From Angustibacter luteus (GTDB lineage Bacteria; Actinomycetota; Actinomycetes; Actinomycetales; Angustibacteraceae), in assembly GCF_039541115.1 (NCBI RefSeq), contig NZ_BAABFP010000005.1:480447-544446 (forward strand): a DNA stretch of 64,000 nucleotides, given 5' to 3'. The translations under genes were made by a program, and so were the position numbers. The notes below the pieces were generated by a model that searched no databases, was not told where the DNA came from, and worked only from the letters and a program-made list of their open reading frames with translations. Below are positions 9,588 through 18,128 of the stretch, one piece after another (positions within the stretch are counted from its first letter, which is position 1; each line of letters opens with the position of its first letter).

Positions 9588-10396
9588 CAGGCACTCCCGG
9601 CCCGTCGGCGGGCCACCAGCATCCACATCGCTGCGATGTCGCGGTACGGGTCGCGGTCGGCGACGGCGAGCTCGAGCCGCTCGAGGTCCGCCGCGAAGTC
9701 GGGGTCGTGCTTGCGCTCGTCGTCGGTGACCAGGTGGTTGACGCACAGGACGCCGTAGCGCTGGACGACGTCAGCGCCGGCGCGCTCCAGTGCGGCCGCC
9801 GCCTCCTGCCAGGTGATCCGCCGCACCGCGTGGTCGAACGTCACGGTGTGCACGGTCGGGGCGCCCAGCATCGCCAACGCCGCGGCCGGGTCGAGGTCGC
9901 GGACCGCGGCGCGCAGGACGTGCATCACGGGGTTGGTGGCGATCACGCTGACCAGACCGCCGGGGCGCGCCGCGCCCACCGCAGCAGCGAGCACGTCGGC
10001 CAGATCCGGGCAGTACTGGATCACGTTGTGCAGCAGGACGACGTCGTTGCCCTCGGGCAGCAGCCGGCGGTCCCCGACACCCGCCATCACAGCCGCGACC
10101 GCAACCCCCCGCTCCCGGGCACGCCGCTCGGCGAGGTCGAGCATCGCGCGCGAGGAGTCCGCGACGGTGACGTCGTGTCCGGCCACGGCGAGCGGCACGG
10201 AGTCGGCGCCATCACCCCCGCCGAGGTCGAGGACCCGCTGAGCGCTCTCTGCCGGGCCGAGGTGCCGGTCGAGGAGGTCGCCGACGAGCCGGTACCTCAG
10301 CCGACCCCAGGGACTGTCCTGCCAGGCCGTCCACGCGTCCATGTGGGTGTCGAAGACCTCCGGCGTGGCGGGCGAGGGACCGGGCGATGCACTCAC
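9587..10396 (-). CDS. class I SAM-dependent methyltransferase
   Basis: A 269-residue Rossmann-fold methyltransferase with the SAM motif VLDLGGGDGADS near residues 54-65 and post-I acidic residue in VTVADSS. The family resembles SmtA/CmoM-like enzymes; tRNA is one possible substrate but small molecules are equally possible. GTG 10396 has GAGGAGCGG upstream. Being first in a transcript with two fluoride channel genes does not suggest its substrate. Confidence 0.82.
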   Translation of the reverse strand: MSASPGPSPATPEVFDTHMDAWTAWQDSPWGRLRYRLVGDLLDRHLGPAESAQRVLDLGGGDGADSVPLAVAGHDVTVADSSRAMLDLAERRARERGVAVAAVMAGVGDRRLLPEGNDVVLLHNVIQYCPDLADVLAAAVGAARPGGLVSVIATNPVMHVLRAAVRDLDPAAALAMLGAPTVHTVTFDHAVRRITWQEAAAALERAGADVVQRYGVLCVNHLVTDDERKHDPDFAADLERLELAVADRDPYRDIAAMWMLVARRRAGSA

Positions 10397-10508
10397 AAGA
10401 CCGCTCCTCTGCGAGGCTCAGCAACCCCAGGCGTCCCACGGGTTACGGCCGGACGGCGAACTGGCAACCAATCTCAGCAGACACCTCGCCGCACCCCTCC
10501 CCCGGGGT

Positions 10509-10547
10509 TACTGTCGAGAGGCGGGTTGGGGCGTCCGTCCCCGACCC
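10509..10547 (+). promoter_or_regulatory. -10 element and leader hairpin of the M15 peptidase gene
   Basis: A -10-like TACTGT (10509-10514) precedes a 9-bp stem (10523-10531 with 10539-10547, one G-U pair, 7-nt loop) at the very 5' end of the expected mRNA. GGGAG follows 9 nt before GTG 10563. I see no match to the c-di-AMP (ydaO) riboswitch core known upstream of some cell-wall hydrolases. Confidence 0.4.
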
Positions 10548-10562
10548 CGGGAGCAGTGTGTC

Positions 10563-11975
10563 GTGACTCGGCTGGTGCAGGGCCAACGCGGGATGCGGGC
10601 GGCAGTCGCCGTCCCGGTGACCGCTGTGCTGGCCGCCCTCGCCCTCGGGCTCGTCGGTGCCGGTCCCGCCAGCGCCGACCCGACGACCCCGACCAGCACC
10701 CCCACCGGCACTGCCACGCCCACCCCCACGTCGACCGTCCCCTCGACCGCCTCGCCGACCGCACCGTCGTCGACCAGCTCGTCCACGCAGCCGGCGACGC
10801 CCAAGCCCACAGGGCCGTCGGCGACGGGGACGCCGGCCGCGACCGCGACGACACCGCCGGCCCCCAAGCACGACGACGAGGGGCCGCTCACGGCCGAGCA
10901 GGTCCGCGCCCAGCTGGCCCAGGCCGCCGCGCTGGCCGCGCAGCGCCGGGCGACCGACGCAGGGATGCAGGCCGCGCTGGAGCAGCTGCAGGCCGTCGGC
11001 CAGCGCATCTCCACCGCGCTCGACACCCTCGGGCAGGCCAAGATCGCCGAGCAGGAGGCGCAGCGCGTCCAGACGATGAACGACCAGCTGCTGACCCGGG
11101 CCAAGGGTGAGATGACCATCCAGCAGGACGCGCTCGGTCGCTGGGCACGCGACACCTACGCCACCGGTGGACCGATGGGCGCCTACGAGTCCTGGCTGCT
11201 CGCGTTGGAGTCCGGCTCGACAGCGGACGTGGCGCACAACCTCTCCGTCCTGGAGCAGATCGGCATCGCCGGCAGCCAGGCGCTGACCCGGCTGCAGTCC
11301 GCGGTCGACGTCCAGGCCGAGGCCGCTCGCCAGTCGGCGCTCGCGGCCGCGCAGGCGCAGGCGGCACGGGCGCGGGCCGCGGGCGCGGTGCAGACCCTGA
11401 AGTCCCTGCAGGACCAGGCCCGGCTGGCCACCGCGCAGCTCCAGGTCCAGCAGGCCAAGCTGCTGGGAGCCGGGTCGCTGGACGCCAAGCAGCAGGCCAA
11501 CCTGAAGGCCGCCGAGGCGGTCGTGAAGGCGCTGGGCGGTCGACCCGTCGCCGGCCAGTGCGCGGGCCTGCCCACCGGCCGCTACCCCAACGGGACCATC
11601 CCGGCCGCCGCGCTCTGCCCGGTATGGGGCGCGCCCGGCAAGCTGCTGCGGTCCGACGCGGCCGCGGCGATGGGCAGGCTGTCTCGGGCCTACGCCGCCG
11701 AGTTCGGCCGTCCGCTGTGCATCACCGACTCCTATCGCACGCTGGCCGAGCAGGTGCAGGTCTTCGCGACCAAGCCCGCGCTGGCCGCCAAGCCCGGGAC
11801 CAGCAACCACGGCTGGGGCACCGCGACGGATCTCTGTGGCGGCGTGGAGTCCTTCGGCACCGAACAGCACGCGTGGATGCTCGCGCACGCCCCGCTGTAC
11901 GGCTGGTTCCACCCGAGCTGGGCGGGCCCGGCCGGGTCGCGTCCCGAGCCCTGGCACTGGGAGTTCGCCGGTTGA
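10563..11975 (+). CDS. secreted M15B (VanY-type) D-Ala-D-Ala carboxypeptidase-like protein with coiled coil
   Basis: A 470-residue exported protein. Residues 11-37 form a signal peptide ending in ASA; residues 38-105 are a Thr/Pro/Ser-rich linker; residues 110-310 are Ala/Gln-rich coiled coil, as in PcsB- and RipA-type hydrolases. The C-terminal domain carries the M15B zinc motifs SNHGWGTATDL and EPWHWEF. It should cut peptidoglycan stem peptides outside the membrane; the coiled coil may keep it inactive until activated. GTG 10563 has GGGAG upstream; ATG 10593 is an alternative that keeps a shorter signal peptide. The gene stands alone. Confidence 0.85.
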   Translation: MTRLVQGQRGMRAAVAVPVTAVLAALALGLVGAGPASADPTTPTSTPTGTATPTPTSTVPSTASPTAPSSTSSSTQPATPKPTGPSATGTPAATATTPPAPKHDDEGPLTAEQVRAQLAQAAALAAQRRATDAGMQAALEQLQAVGQRISTALDTLGQAKIAEQEAQRVQTMNDQLLTRAKGEMTIQQDALGRWARDTYATGGPMGAYESWLLALESGSTADVAHNLSVLEQIGIAGSQALTRLQSAVDVQAEAARQSALAAAQAQAARARAAGAVQTLKSLQDQARLATAQLQVQQAKLLGAGSLDAKQQANLKAAEAVVKALGGRPVAGQCAGLPTGRYPNGTIPAAALCPVWGAPGKLLRSDAAAAMGRLSRAYAAEFGRPLCITDSYRTLAEQVQVFATKPALAAKPGTSNHGWGTATDLCGGVESFGTEQHAWMLAHAPLYGWFHPSWAGPAGSRPEPWHWEFAG

Positions 11976-12001
11976 CCGGCCGCGAGAGCGTCACCTCCCA
12001 G

Positions 12002-12007
12002 TAGCGT
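12002..12007 (+). promoter_or_regulatory. -10 element TAGCGT, leaderless promoter
   Basis: TAGCGT lies exactly 6 nt before GTG 12014, without a ribosome binding site. Confidence 0.55.
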
Positions 12008-12013
12008 GACCGG

Positions 12014-12802
12014 GTGCCGGTCGCCGTCCACCCCTACCTCGACGTCGAGGGTCCGATCGCCATGGCCCACCGGGGCTTCTCCCTGGACGGCCTGGAGAAC
12101 ACGATGCCAGCCTTCGCTGCGGCGGTCGGGCTCGGGATGACCCACGTCGAGACCGACGTGCACGCGACCCGTGACGGCGTGGTCGTGGCGTTCCACGACG
12201 CGGTCCTGGACCGGGTCAGCGACGGGCACGGGGCGATCGCCGACCTGACCTGGGCCGACCTGCAGACCGTCCGGGTCGGTGGCTCGCAGGTCGTCCCGCG
12301 CCTCGCGGACCTGCTCGACACCTGGCCCGACCTGCGGGTCAACATCGACGTGAAGGCCTGGCCGGCGGTGCAGCCGCTCGCCGCGGTCGTGGATGGCGCG
12401 ACCGCCCGGCACCGGGTCTGCGTCACCTCGTTCGACGACCGGCGCAGCGCCGCCGTCCGGGCCCTGCTCGGGCCTGAGGTGGCCACCTCGCCGGGTAGGC
12501 GCGGGGTGGTGCGCTGGCGGTTCGCGTCCTGGCTCCCGGGCCCGCTCGGCGTCCGGCTGGCCCGCCCGCGCGGCGCGGGCGTCGTCGCCTACCAGGTCCC
12601 GGCGTCCGCCGGTCCGCTGCCGGTCGTCACGACCCGGACCCTGGACGTCGCCCACCGGCTGGGCCTGCAGGTGCACGTGTGGACGGTGAACGAGGCCCAC
12701 GAGATGCACCGGTTGCTCGACCTCGGCGTCGACGGCCTGATCACGGACCGATCGGACACGTTGCGCGATGTGCTGCGCGATCGCGGGGCCGCACGGGCAT
12801 GA
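12014..12802 (+). CDS. glycerophosphodiester phosphodiesterase
   Basis: A 262-residue GDPD-fold enzyme. The catalytic and metal residues are visible: H19-R20 in AHRG, E46 and D48 in HVETDVH, and H50. No signal peptide is present, so it acts in the cytoplasm, releasing glycerol 3-phosphate from deacylated phospholipids. The C-terminal segment HVWTVNEAHEMHRLLDLGVDG is the usual last strand and helix. The GTG start is fixed by the -10 at 12002, a predicted leaderless mRNA. The UMF1 transporter follows 7 bp later. Confidence 0.9.
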   Translation: MPVAVHPYLDVEGPIAMAHRGFSLDGLENTMPAFAAAVGLGMTHVETDVHATRDGVVVAFHDAVLDRVSDGHGAIADLTWADLQTVRVGGSQVVPRLADLLDTWPDLRVNIDVKAWPAVQPLAAVVDGATARHRVCVTSFDDRRSAAVRALLGPEVATSPGRRGVVRWRFASWLPGPLGVRLARPRGAGVVAYQVPASAGPLPVVTTRTLDVAHRLGLQVHVWTVNEAHEMHRLLDLGVDGLITDRSDTLRDVLRDRGAARA

Positions 12803-12803
12803 T
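12798..12803 (+). promoter_or_regulatory. -10-like CATGAT, possible leaderless start
   Basis: CATGAT lies 6 nt before GTG 12810, with no Shine-Dalgarno sequence. The match is weaker than TANNNT, so read-through from the GDPD gene may also serve. Confidence 0.35.
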
Positions 12804-12809
12804 CTCCCC

Positions 12810-14201
12810 GTGACGCACTCCGACGTGGGCCAGACCGGACCGGACGCTGTCGACCCTCGGCAGGCCACCAAGGAACAACGCGCCTGGTACTTCTACGACT
12901 GGGCGAACTCCGCGTACGTGACCACCACGGCCACGGTGCTGTTCGCGCCGTACCTGACCGTCGTGGCGAAGGAGGCCGGCTGCCCCGGCCAGGACTCCGA
13001 CCTCTCGTGCTCGACGAACCTGCACGTGCTCGGCATCCCGATCAGCCCCGGCTCGCTCGCCTTCTACGCGGTGACCTTCGCGACGATCCTGTCCGCCTTC
13101 GTGCTGCCCGTCGTCGGCGCGCTGGCCGACCGCTCGGCGCACCAGCGCCGGATCCTGGGCGGCTTCGCGTGGGTGGGGGCGGTCGCGGCCTCCGCGATGT
13201 GGTTCGTGCAGGGAGACAACTGGCAGCTCGGGGTGCTCCTGCTGCTGATCGCGAACCTGTGCCTGGGCGGCTCACTCGTGGTCTACGACGCGATCCTGTG
13301 CCAGATCGCCGGTCCGGACGACCGGGACCGGGTGTCCAGCCGGGGTTGGGCCCTCGGTTACCTCGGCGGCTTCATCCTGCTGGCCATCAACCTCGCGCTG
13401 GTCACCGCGCACGACTCGCTGGGGCTGACCAAGGGCGAGGCGGTCCGTTGGAGCCTGCTCACCGCCGGCATCTGGTGGGGTGCCTTCACCCTCATCCCCT
13501 ACTTCGGCCTGCGGGACCGCGCACCCCTGAACGTGGCTCCCGTCGAGGGCTCGCTCGTGCGCGAGGCGTTCGGTCAGCTGGGCAACACCCTGCGCCACCT
13601 GCGGGGCTTCCCGCACACCTTGAAGTTCCTGCTCGCCTACCTGTTCTTCAACGACGGCATCCAGACCGTCATCGGGGTGTCCAGCGTCTACGGCGCCGAG
13701 CAGCTGGGGTTCAGCACGAACCAGCTCATCGAGACGATCCTGCTGGTCCAGCTCGTCGCCTTCGGCGGGGCGCTGCTGTTCGGCCGCGCGGCCCGACGCT
13801 TCGGGGCCCGGGACGTCGTCCTGTCCAGCCTGGTGCTGTGGGCGGGCGTGGTGGCCATCGGCTTCTTCCTGCCGCGCGGCCAGTTCGGCCTCTGGCTCGG
13901 CCTGGCCGTGCTGATCGGCGTGGTGCTCGGCGGCAGCCAGGCACTGTCCCGGTCGATGTACAGCCAGCTGGTCCCGCGGGGGCGCGAGGCGGAGTACTTC
14001 AGCCTCTACCAGGCCTGCGAACGAGGGACGAGCTGGTTCGGCACCCTGCTGTTCGGCATCGTGCACCAGCTGACCGACTCCTACCGGCCGGCGATCCTCG
14101 CGCTCATCGTGTTCTTCGTGCTCGGCGGCCTGATCCTGCGCACGGTCGACGTCCGGCAGGGCATCCGGGACGCCGGCAACGTCGAGCCGGCCATCGTCTG
14201 A
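12810..14201 (+). CDS. UMF1/Atg22-like MFS transporter
   Basis: A 463-residue, 12-helix transporter of the UMF1 (Atg22-like) branch of the major facilitator superfamily, recognised by the N-terminal WYFYDWANSAY and the internal LADRSAHQRR loop between helices 2 and 3. The yeast homologue releases amino acids from the vacuole; bacterial substrates are unknown. GTG 12810 is chosen because it lies just after the previous stop and keeps the N-terminal motif about 25 residues in. The preceding GDPD gene may be co-transcribed. Confidence 0.88.
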   Translation: MTHSDVGQTGPDAVDPRQATKEQRAWYFYDWANSAYVTTTATVLFAPYLTVVAKEAGCPGQDSDLSCSTNLHVLGIPISPGSLAFYAVTFATILSAFVLPVVGALADRSAHQRRILGGFAWVGAVAASAMWFVQGDNWQLGVLLLLIANLCLGGSLVVYDAILCQIAGPDDRDRVSSRGWALGYLGGFILLAINLALVTAHDSLGLTKGEAVRWSLLTAGIWWGAFTLIPYFGLRDRAPLNVAPVEGSLVREAFGQLGNTLRHLRGFPHTLKFLLAYLFFNDGIQTVIGVSSVYGAEQLGFSTNQLIETILLVQLVAFGGALLFGRAARRFGARDVVLSSLVLWAGVVAIGFFLPRGQFGLWLGLAVLIGVVLGGSQALSRSMYSQLVPRGREAEYFSLYQACERGTSWFGTLLFGIVHQLTDSYRPAILALIVFFVLGGLILRTVDVRQGIRDAGNVEPAIV

Positions 14202-14272
14202 ACGCTGAGCAATGCGCTGACCTGCGGGTTCGGCGAACGTGACAGCCTTCACGTCATCTCCACACGCCAACC

Positions 14273-14299
14273 GGAACACCGGCGGAGGGGTGAGGCGTT
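14273..14299 (+). promoter_or_regulatory. possible SigR-type promoter of rbpA (GGAAC-N19-GTT)
   Basis: GGAAC at 14273-14277 and GTT at 14297-14299 resemble the GGGAAT-N18-GTT pattern of SigR, which is known to induce rbpA under thiol stress in Streptomyces. The spacer is one longer than the consensus, so confidence is low. Confidence 0.3.
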
Positions 14300-14346
14300 C
14301 TTCCAGGTGACGGGACCACACCGACCCGTCCGAGGAGGGCACAGAC

Positions 14347-14706
14347 ATGGCAGACAAGAGCCTGCGCGGCACCCGCCTGGGGGCGCAGAGCATGGAGAGC
14401 GACGAAGGCGTGGAGCCGGCGGCGCGGATCATCTCCGAGTACCACTGCCCCAAGGGGCACGTGGTTCGTATCCCCTTCTCCGTCGAGGCCGACATCCCGG
14501 CTCTGTGGGAGTGCCGCTGCGGCAGCGAGGCGCTGCTGGTGGACTCCGAGCGCCCGGAGCCCAAGGCGAGCAAGCCGGCCCGCACGCACTGGGACATGCT
14601 GCTCGAGCGCCGGTCCATCGCGGACCTCGAGGTGCTCCTGGACGAGCGACTCGCCTTGCTGCGCGCCGCCAAGCGAGCCGCACCGAGCCACCGGCGCAGC
14701 GCCTGA
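14347..14706 (+). CDS. rbpA: RNA polymerase-binding protein RbpA
   Basis: A 119-residue actinobacterial RbpA. The N-terminal tail and core domain hold zinc-type ligands C34, H38, C56 and C58 (YHCPKGH, WECRC). A basic linker (KASKPARTH) leads to the sigma-interaction helix WDMLLERRSIADLEVLLDER. RbpA binds the housekeeping sigma factor and stabilises the open promoter complex. ATG 14347 follows a strong GAGGAGGG. Its convergent neighbours fxsA, ppm and lnt are conserved beside rbpA in mycobacteria. A strong hairpin after the gene serves both strands. Confidence 0.97.
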   Translation: MADKSLRGTRLGAQSMESDEGVEPAARIISEYHCPKGHVVRIPFSVEADIPALWECRCGSEALLVDSERPEPKASKPARTHWDMLLERRSIADLEVLLDERLALLRAAKRAAPSHRRSA

Positions 14707-14777
14707 GCGGACTCTCGAGCCCGCCCGCTAGCCGGTGCGGTCTCGGCCGGATCCCCCCTCCTGCCGAGGCCTGACGA

Positions 14778-14813
14778 GCCGGCCGCACCAACCCCCTAGC
14801 TGGTGCGGCCGGC
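14778..14813. terminator. 13-bp stem bidirectional terminator between rbpA and fxsA
   Basis: The arms 14778-14790 and 14801-14813 are perfect complements with a 10-nt loop. The TAG stop of the fxsA-like gene lies inside the loop, so the structure overlaps the end of that coding sequence. Confidence 0.75.
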
Positions 14814-15380
14814 TTCGTCGTCCCCGGAGCCCAGCTCGGGCCCGGGCTCGTCGGACACGATCTGGCCTTCGACCACCTCACCCCGGACGACGTCACGGCC
14901 CTGTCCGTAGCCCGGGCCGTAGCCCGTACCGGCACCCGGTCCGTAGGTCTGGAACCGGACGGGGATGCGGGTCAGCACGCCACGGCCGAGCAGCAGCGTG
15001 AACACCCCGCGCACGACCGGACGGGTGACAGGTACCACGAACAGGAGGCCGACCAGTCCGGTGAGGAATCCCGGCACCACCATGAGCAGACCACCCACCA
15101 ACGCGAAGGCGCTCTCGCCCACCTCGCCGGACGGCACCCGGCCGGACGACGCCGCGGTGGACAGCGCCTTGAAGGCCCGGGTGCCCTCGCGTCGGACGAC
15201 GACGGCGCCCACCACCGAGACGGCGACGAGGGCCACGAACGTCCAGGGGTAGCCGATCGCCCGGCCCAGCAGGATGAACAGCACGATCTCGATCAGCAGC
15301 AGGAGCAGCAGCGCGGCCCGTACCGGGTGGCGGCCCCCGCGGGACGCCCCCGACGGCTGGGTCGGCTGGGGAGCGCTCAC
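14796..15380 (-). CDS. fxsA: FxsA family membrane protein
   Basis: A 194-residue protein with the FxsA domain: hydrophobic helices near residues 20-40 (LLLLLLIEIVLFILLG), 43-60 and 90-125 (GGLLMVVPGFLTGLVGLL). The tail is Gly/Tyr-rich (YGPGAGTGYGPGYGQG) then acidic. In E. coli, FxsA overexpression relieves phage T7 exclusion by the F plasmid; the normal role is unknown. GTG 15380 overlaps the stop of the mannosyltransferase gene (GTGA), so fxsA is last in the lnt-ppm-fxsA operon. Its stop lies in a terminator loop. Confidence 0.88.
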   Translation of the reverse strand: MSAPQPTQPSGASRGGRHPVRAALLLLLLIEIVLFILLGRAIGYPWTFVALVAVSVVGAVVVRREGTRAFKALSTAASSGRVPSGEVGESAFALVGGLLMVVPGFLTGLVGLLFVVPVTRPVVRGVFTLLLGRGVLTRIPVRFQTYGPGAGTGYGPGYGQGRDVVRGEVVEGQIVSDEPGPELGSGDDEAGRTS

Positions 15381-16147
15381 ACCGCGGCCCGGTCCCGGCG
15401 CAACGCGTGGCCCACCTGCTGGGACCGGTAGGCCAGCCCCCACGCCGTGACCCGGACCAGCGACTCGCGCACGATCGCACCGCTCATCTTGCTCTCGCCG
15501 CGCTCGCGCTCGACGAAGGTGATGGGCACCTCGACCACCCGCAGCCCGCGCTGCACCGCGCGCCAGGCCAGGTCGATCTGGAAGCAGTAGCCCTGGGACG
15601 CGACGTCGTCCAGGCCGAGCGCGGTCAGCGTGCTGGTCCGGAAGGCCCGGTACCCGCCGGTCACGTCCCGGATCGGGACGCCGAGCGCCAGGCGGGCGTA
15701 GGTCGTGCCGGCCCGCGAGATGAGCTTGCGGTGCAGCGGCCAGTTCTCCACCCGTCCGCCGGGCACCCAGCGCGAGCCGAGCACCAGGTCGGCGTCCTCG
15801 AGTGCCGTCAGCAGGTGCGGCAGCTGCTCGGGCTGGTGCGAACCGTCGGCGTCCATCTCGACCAGGACGTCGAAGCCGCGGTCCATCCCCCAGGCGAAGC
15901 CGGCCAGGTAGGCGCGTCCCAGGCCCTGCTTGCCCTCGCGGTGCAGCACGTGGACGTGGTCGTCGGCGGCCGCCAACCGGTCCACGATCGCCCCCGTCCC
16001 GTCGGGTGAGTTGTCGTCGGCCACCAGGACGTGCGCGTCCGGGACCGCGGCGCGCACCCGCGCGACGATCGGCTCGACGTTCTCCCGCTCCTGGTAGGTG
16101 GGAATGACCACCAGGACTCGGAAGGATCCCGAGGGGGACTCGCTCAC
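15377..16147 (-). CDS. polyprenol monophosphomannose synthase (Ppm1 catalytic domain)
   Basis: A 256-residue GT2 glycosyltransferase. The GDP-mannose binding region starts with VVIPTYQERENVEPIV; DXD-type residues are D99 and D101 in VEMDADGSHQPEQ; a C-terminal part has RDVTGGYRAFR. It transfers mannose from GDP-mannose to polyprenyl phosphate, the donor for lipoglycan and protein mannosylation outside the membrane. In M. tuberculosis this domain is fused to an Lnt domain in one protein; here the two are separate genes overlapping by GTGA. No transmembrane segments are visible, so Lnt may anchor it at the membrane. Confidence 0.93.
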   Translation of the reverse strand: MSESPSGSFRVLVVIPTYQERENVEPIVARVRAAVPDAHVLVADDNSPDGTGAIVDRLAAADDHVHVLHREGKQGLGRAYLAGFAWGMDRGFDVLVEMDADGSHQPEQLPHLLTALEDADLVLGSRWVPGGRVENWPLHRKLISRAGTTYARLALGVPIRDVTGGYRAFRTSTLTALGLDDVASQGYCFQIDLAWRAVQRGLRVVEVPITFVERERGESKMSGAIVRESLVRVTAWGLAYRSQQVGHALRRDRAAV

Positions 16148-17790
16148 CCTGCCTCCGCGCGCTCGATCGGTGCCTCGTCCTGGACGGGGTTGTCCGTGGG
16201 ATCGCCGGGCGCCGAGCCTAGCCGCCAGCGACGAGGCCCGGGACGCGAGCCCAGGAACAACGCGGCGCACCCCAGCATCCCGATGAGGGCCAGGCCGAGC
16301 TCGGCCCACCCGCCGAGCCGGTCCGCCGGCGTCCGCGCGGTCCGCAGCGGCAGGGTGGCCTCCAGCACGGCCGGGGTGAACAGGCCGGCCCGGGCCACGA
16401 CCCGTCCGTCCGGGGTGATGAGGGCGCTCTCCCCCACCGTCGACACGTGGGCGACGGAGCGGCCGTGCTCGATGGCCCGCAGCCGGGACATCGCGAGCTG
16501 CTGGACCGCCTCGTCCGTGTAGCCGAAGGTCGCGTTGTTGGTCTGCACGACGAGCAGGTCCGCGCCCCCACGGACGGTGTCGCGCACGAGGTCGTCGTAG
16601 GCCACCTCGAAGCAGATCGCGATGCCGGCCCGGGTCGGCCCGAGGTCCAGCACCCCCGGTACGTGGCCGGCGACGAAGTCCTCGCGGACGAGATCCACCT
16701 TCGCGCTGAACGTGCGGAAGAAGGAGCGGTACGGGATGTACTCGCCGAACGGCACCGGGTGCCGCTTCGCGTACAGCTGGGTGGGCCCGACGCCGGGCTC
16801 CCAGACGATCGAGGCGTTCGTCAGGAAGCCGACCGGTCGCTGCAGCACGGCCCCGACCAGCGTGGGCACCCCGATGGCGTCCACCGCGTCGTCGATGACC
16901 TGGCGGGCATCGGCCTGCTGGTACGGGTCGAGGTCGGAGGCGTTCTCGGGCCAGATGACGACGTCCGGCCGCGGCGACGTCCCCGCGGCGACCCGGCGGG
17001 CCAGCTCGGTGGTCACCCGGGCGTGGTTGTCCAGGACGGCCCGTCGCTCGGCGTTGAAGTCCAGGCCGGCCTCGGGCACGTCGCCCTGGATCCCGGCCAC
17101 CCGCGTCGGGGTGCCACCCGTGGCGAGTGGGACGAGCAGTCCGGATGCGGCCACGAGCACCGCGAGCCCGCCCGCCGCTACCGCCACGGTCGCTACGGTG
17201 GCGGGCCGGCTGAAGTCGCTGCGGCGCAGCACGACCAGGACGGCGGTGCCCAGTGCGGCACCGCTCCAGGCGACCGCGAAGGTCACCAGCGGCGCCCCGC
17301 CGAGGAACGCCAACCGGACGAAGGGCGAGTCGGCCTGCGAGAACGCGAGCCGACCCCAGGGGAAGCCGCCGAACGGGGTCCGGTCGCGCAGTGCCTCCTG
17401 CGCCGTCCAGAGCCCGGCGAGCACCGCGGTGCTGGCGAGCGTCCGGCGCCGCCCCCACTCGGGGCGGGCGACCGCCCAGGCCGCCGGAGCGGAGAGCAGC
17501 GCCAGGTAGGCCGCCTGCAGCACGCTGAGCGCCAGCCAGGGCATGGCGCCCACGTAGACGCCGCTCCAGTGCAGCAGCGGGACGAAGAAGCTGAGGCCGT
17601 AGAGCAACCCCAGGGCCGCGGCGACGAGCGGCCGGCGACCGGCGATGGCCAGGACCCACGCGGCGACGCCGACGACGGCGAGCGGCCACCAACCCGGGTC
17701 CGGGAACGCGAGGCGGGTCAGGTACCCGCCGGCGATCGCCAGCAGGACCGCCACGACGAGCGGCACGGGCGCTCGACGTCCGGGATTCAC
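16144..17790 (-). CDS. lnt: apolipoprotein N-acyltransferase
   Basis: A 548-residue protein with about seven membrane helices in residues 8-240 and a periplasmic-side nitrilase domain. The catalytic triad is visible as E near 280 (WPENASD), K near 340 (KRHPVPFGEY) and C near 392 (CFEVAYD). It N-acylates the lipid-modified cysteine of lipoproteins; a candidate substrate in this window is the FKBP lipoprotein at 38511. I choose GTG 17790 because TACCGT lies exactly 6 nt upstream (leaderless). A longer GTG start at 17862 would add 24 residues of low-complexity sequence. It is first gene of lnt-ppm-fxsA. Confidence 0.92.
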   Translation of the reverse strand: MNPGRRAPVPLVVAVLLAIAGGYLTRLAFPDPGWWPLAVVGVAAWVLAIAGRRPLVAAALGLLYGLSFFVPLLHWSGVYVGAMPWLALSVLQAAYLALLSAPAAWAVARPEWGRRRTLASTAVLAGLWTAQEALRDRTPFGGFPWGRLAFSQADSPFVRLAFLGGAPLVTFAVAWSGAALGTAVLVVLRRSDFSRPATVATVAVAAGGLAVLVAASGLLVPLATGGTPTRVAGIQGDVPEAGLDFNAERRAVLDNHARVTTELARRVAAGTSPRPDVVIWPENASDLDPYQQADARQVIDDAVDAIGVPTLVGAVLQRPVGFLTNASIVWEPGVGPTQLYAKRHPVPFGEYIPYRSFFRTFSAKVDLVREDFVAGHVPGVLDLGPTRAGIAICFEVAYDDLVRDTVRGGADLLVVQTNNATFGYTDEAVQQLAMSRLRAIEHGRSVAHVSTVGESALITPDGRVVARAGLFTPAVLEATLPLRTARTPADRLGGWAELGLALIGMLGCAALFLGSRPGPRRWRLGSAPGDPTDNPVQDEAPIERAEAG

Positions 17791-17796
17791 CGCACC

Positions 17797-17802
17797 ACGG
17801 TA
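17797..17802 (-). promoter_or_regulatory. -10 element TACCGT, leaderless promoter of lnt
   Basis: On the minus strand TACCGT ends 6 nt before GTG 17790, with no ribosome binding site. Confidence 0.5.
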
Positions 17803-18092
17803 ACCCGCCCACCACCCGGACATGGGTCGGGCCCGCCGCGCCGTTGGTGCCACCGTCTCCACGCTGGGTGCGAGGTCGATCGGTGTTGTCTACTGAGCGC
17901 TGCGGGCCCGTCCGCGTCCACCCCGGTACGAGGAGGGTGAGCTTTCGAGTGCCTGGCTGACCGAGTGGGGCGAGCCCCGCTCGTGGCCTCGGGTGGTGTG
18001 CCCCCTCCTGACGACTGAACTTCGTCGCCGGTTCCTGCAAGGAGTTCTTGTCGCCGAGTGTGCTGCGATCGCCGCGATGGACGACCTGCACG
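17803..18092 (-). other. untranslated interval downstream of a TTGACA/TACCTT promoter, ncRNA or leader candidate
   Basis: About 290 nt without a convincing gene. On the minus strand the promoter at 18093-18120 would start a transcript near 18086. That RNA holds a GACGA-N7-TCGTC hairpin and a 10-bp GC-rich hairpin at 17962-17983 (one G-U pair). It reaches lnt unless it ends first. I cannot match it to tmRNA, RNase P, SRP RNA or a known riboswitch. Either a small RNA or a long lnt leader would fit. Confidence 0.35.
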
Positions 18093-18120
18093 AAGGTACT
18101 CAGCACGGGCCCGGTGTCAA
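18093..18120 (-). promoter_or_regulatory. consensus promoter TTGACA-N16-TACCTT
   Basis: On the minus strand a perfect -35 (TTGACA, 18120-18115) and a TANNNT -10 (TACCTT, 18098-18093) are separated by 16 nt. This is the best housekeeping-type promoter seen in the window. It lies 138 bp after the end of kal and about 300 bp before the chosen lnt start. Confidence 0.6.
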
Positions 18121-18128
18121 CTGGCCCG

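Noticed and set aside
10397-10562. Possible c-di-AMP (ydaO) riboswitch before the M15 peptidase
   Set aside because: The region holds one simple hairpin but not the expected conserved core; the -10 lies too close to the start for a riboswitch of about 150 nt.
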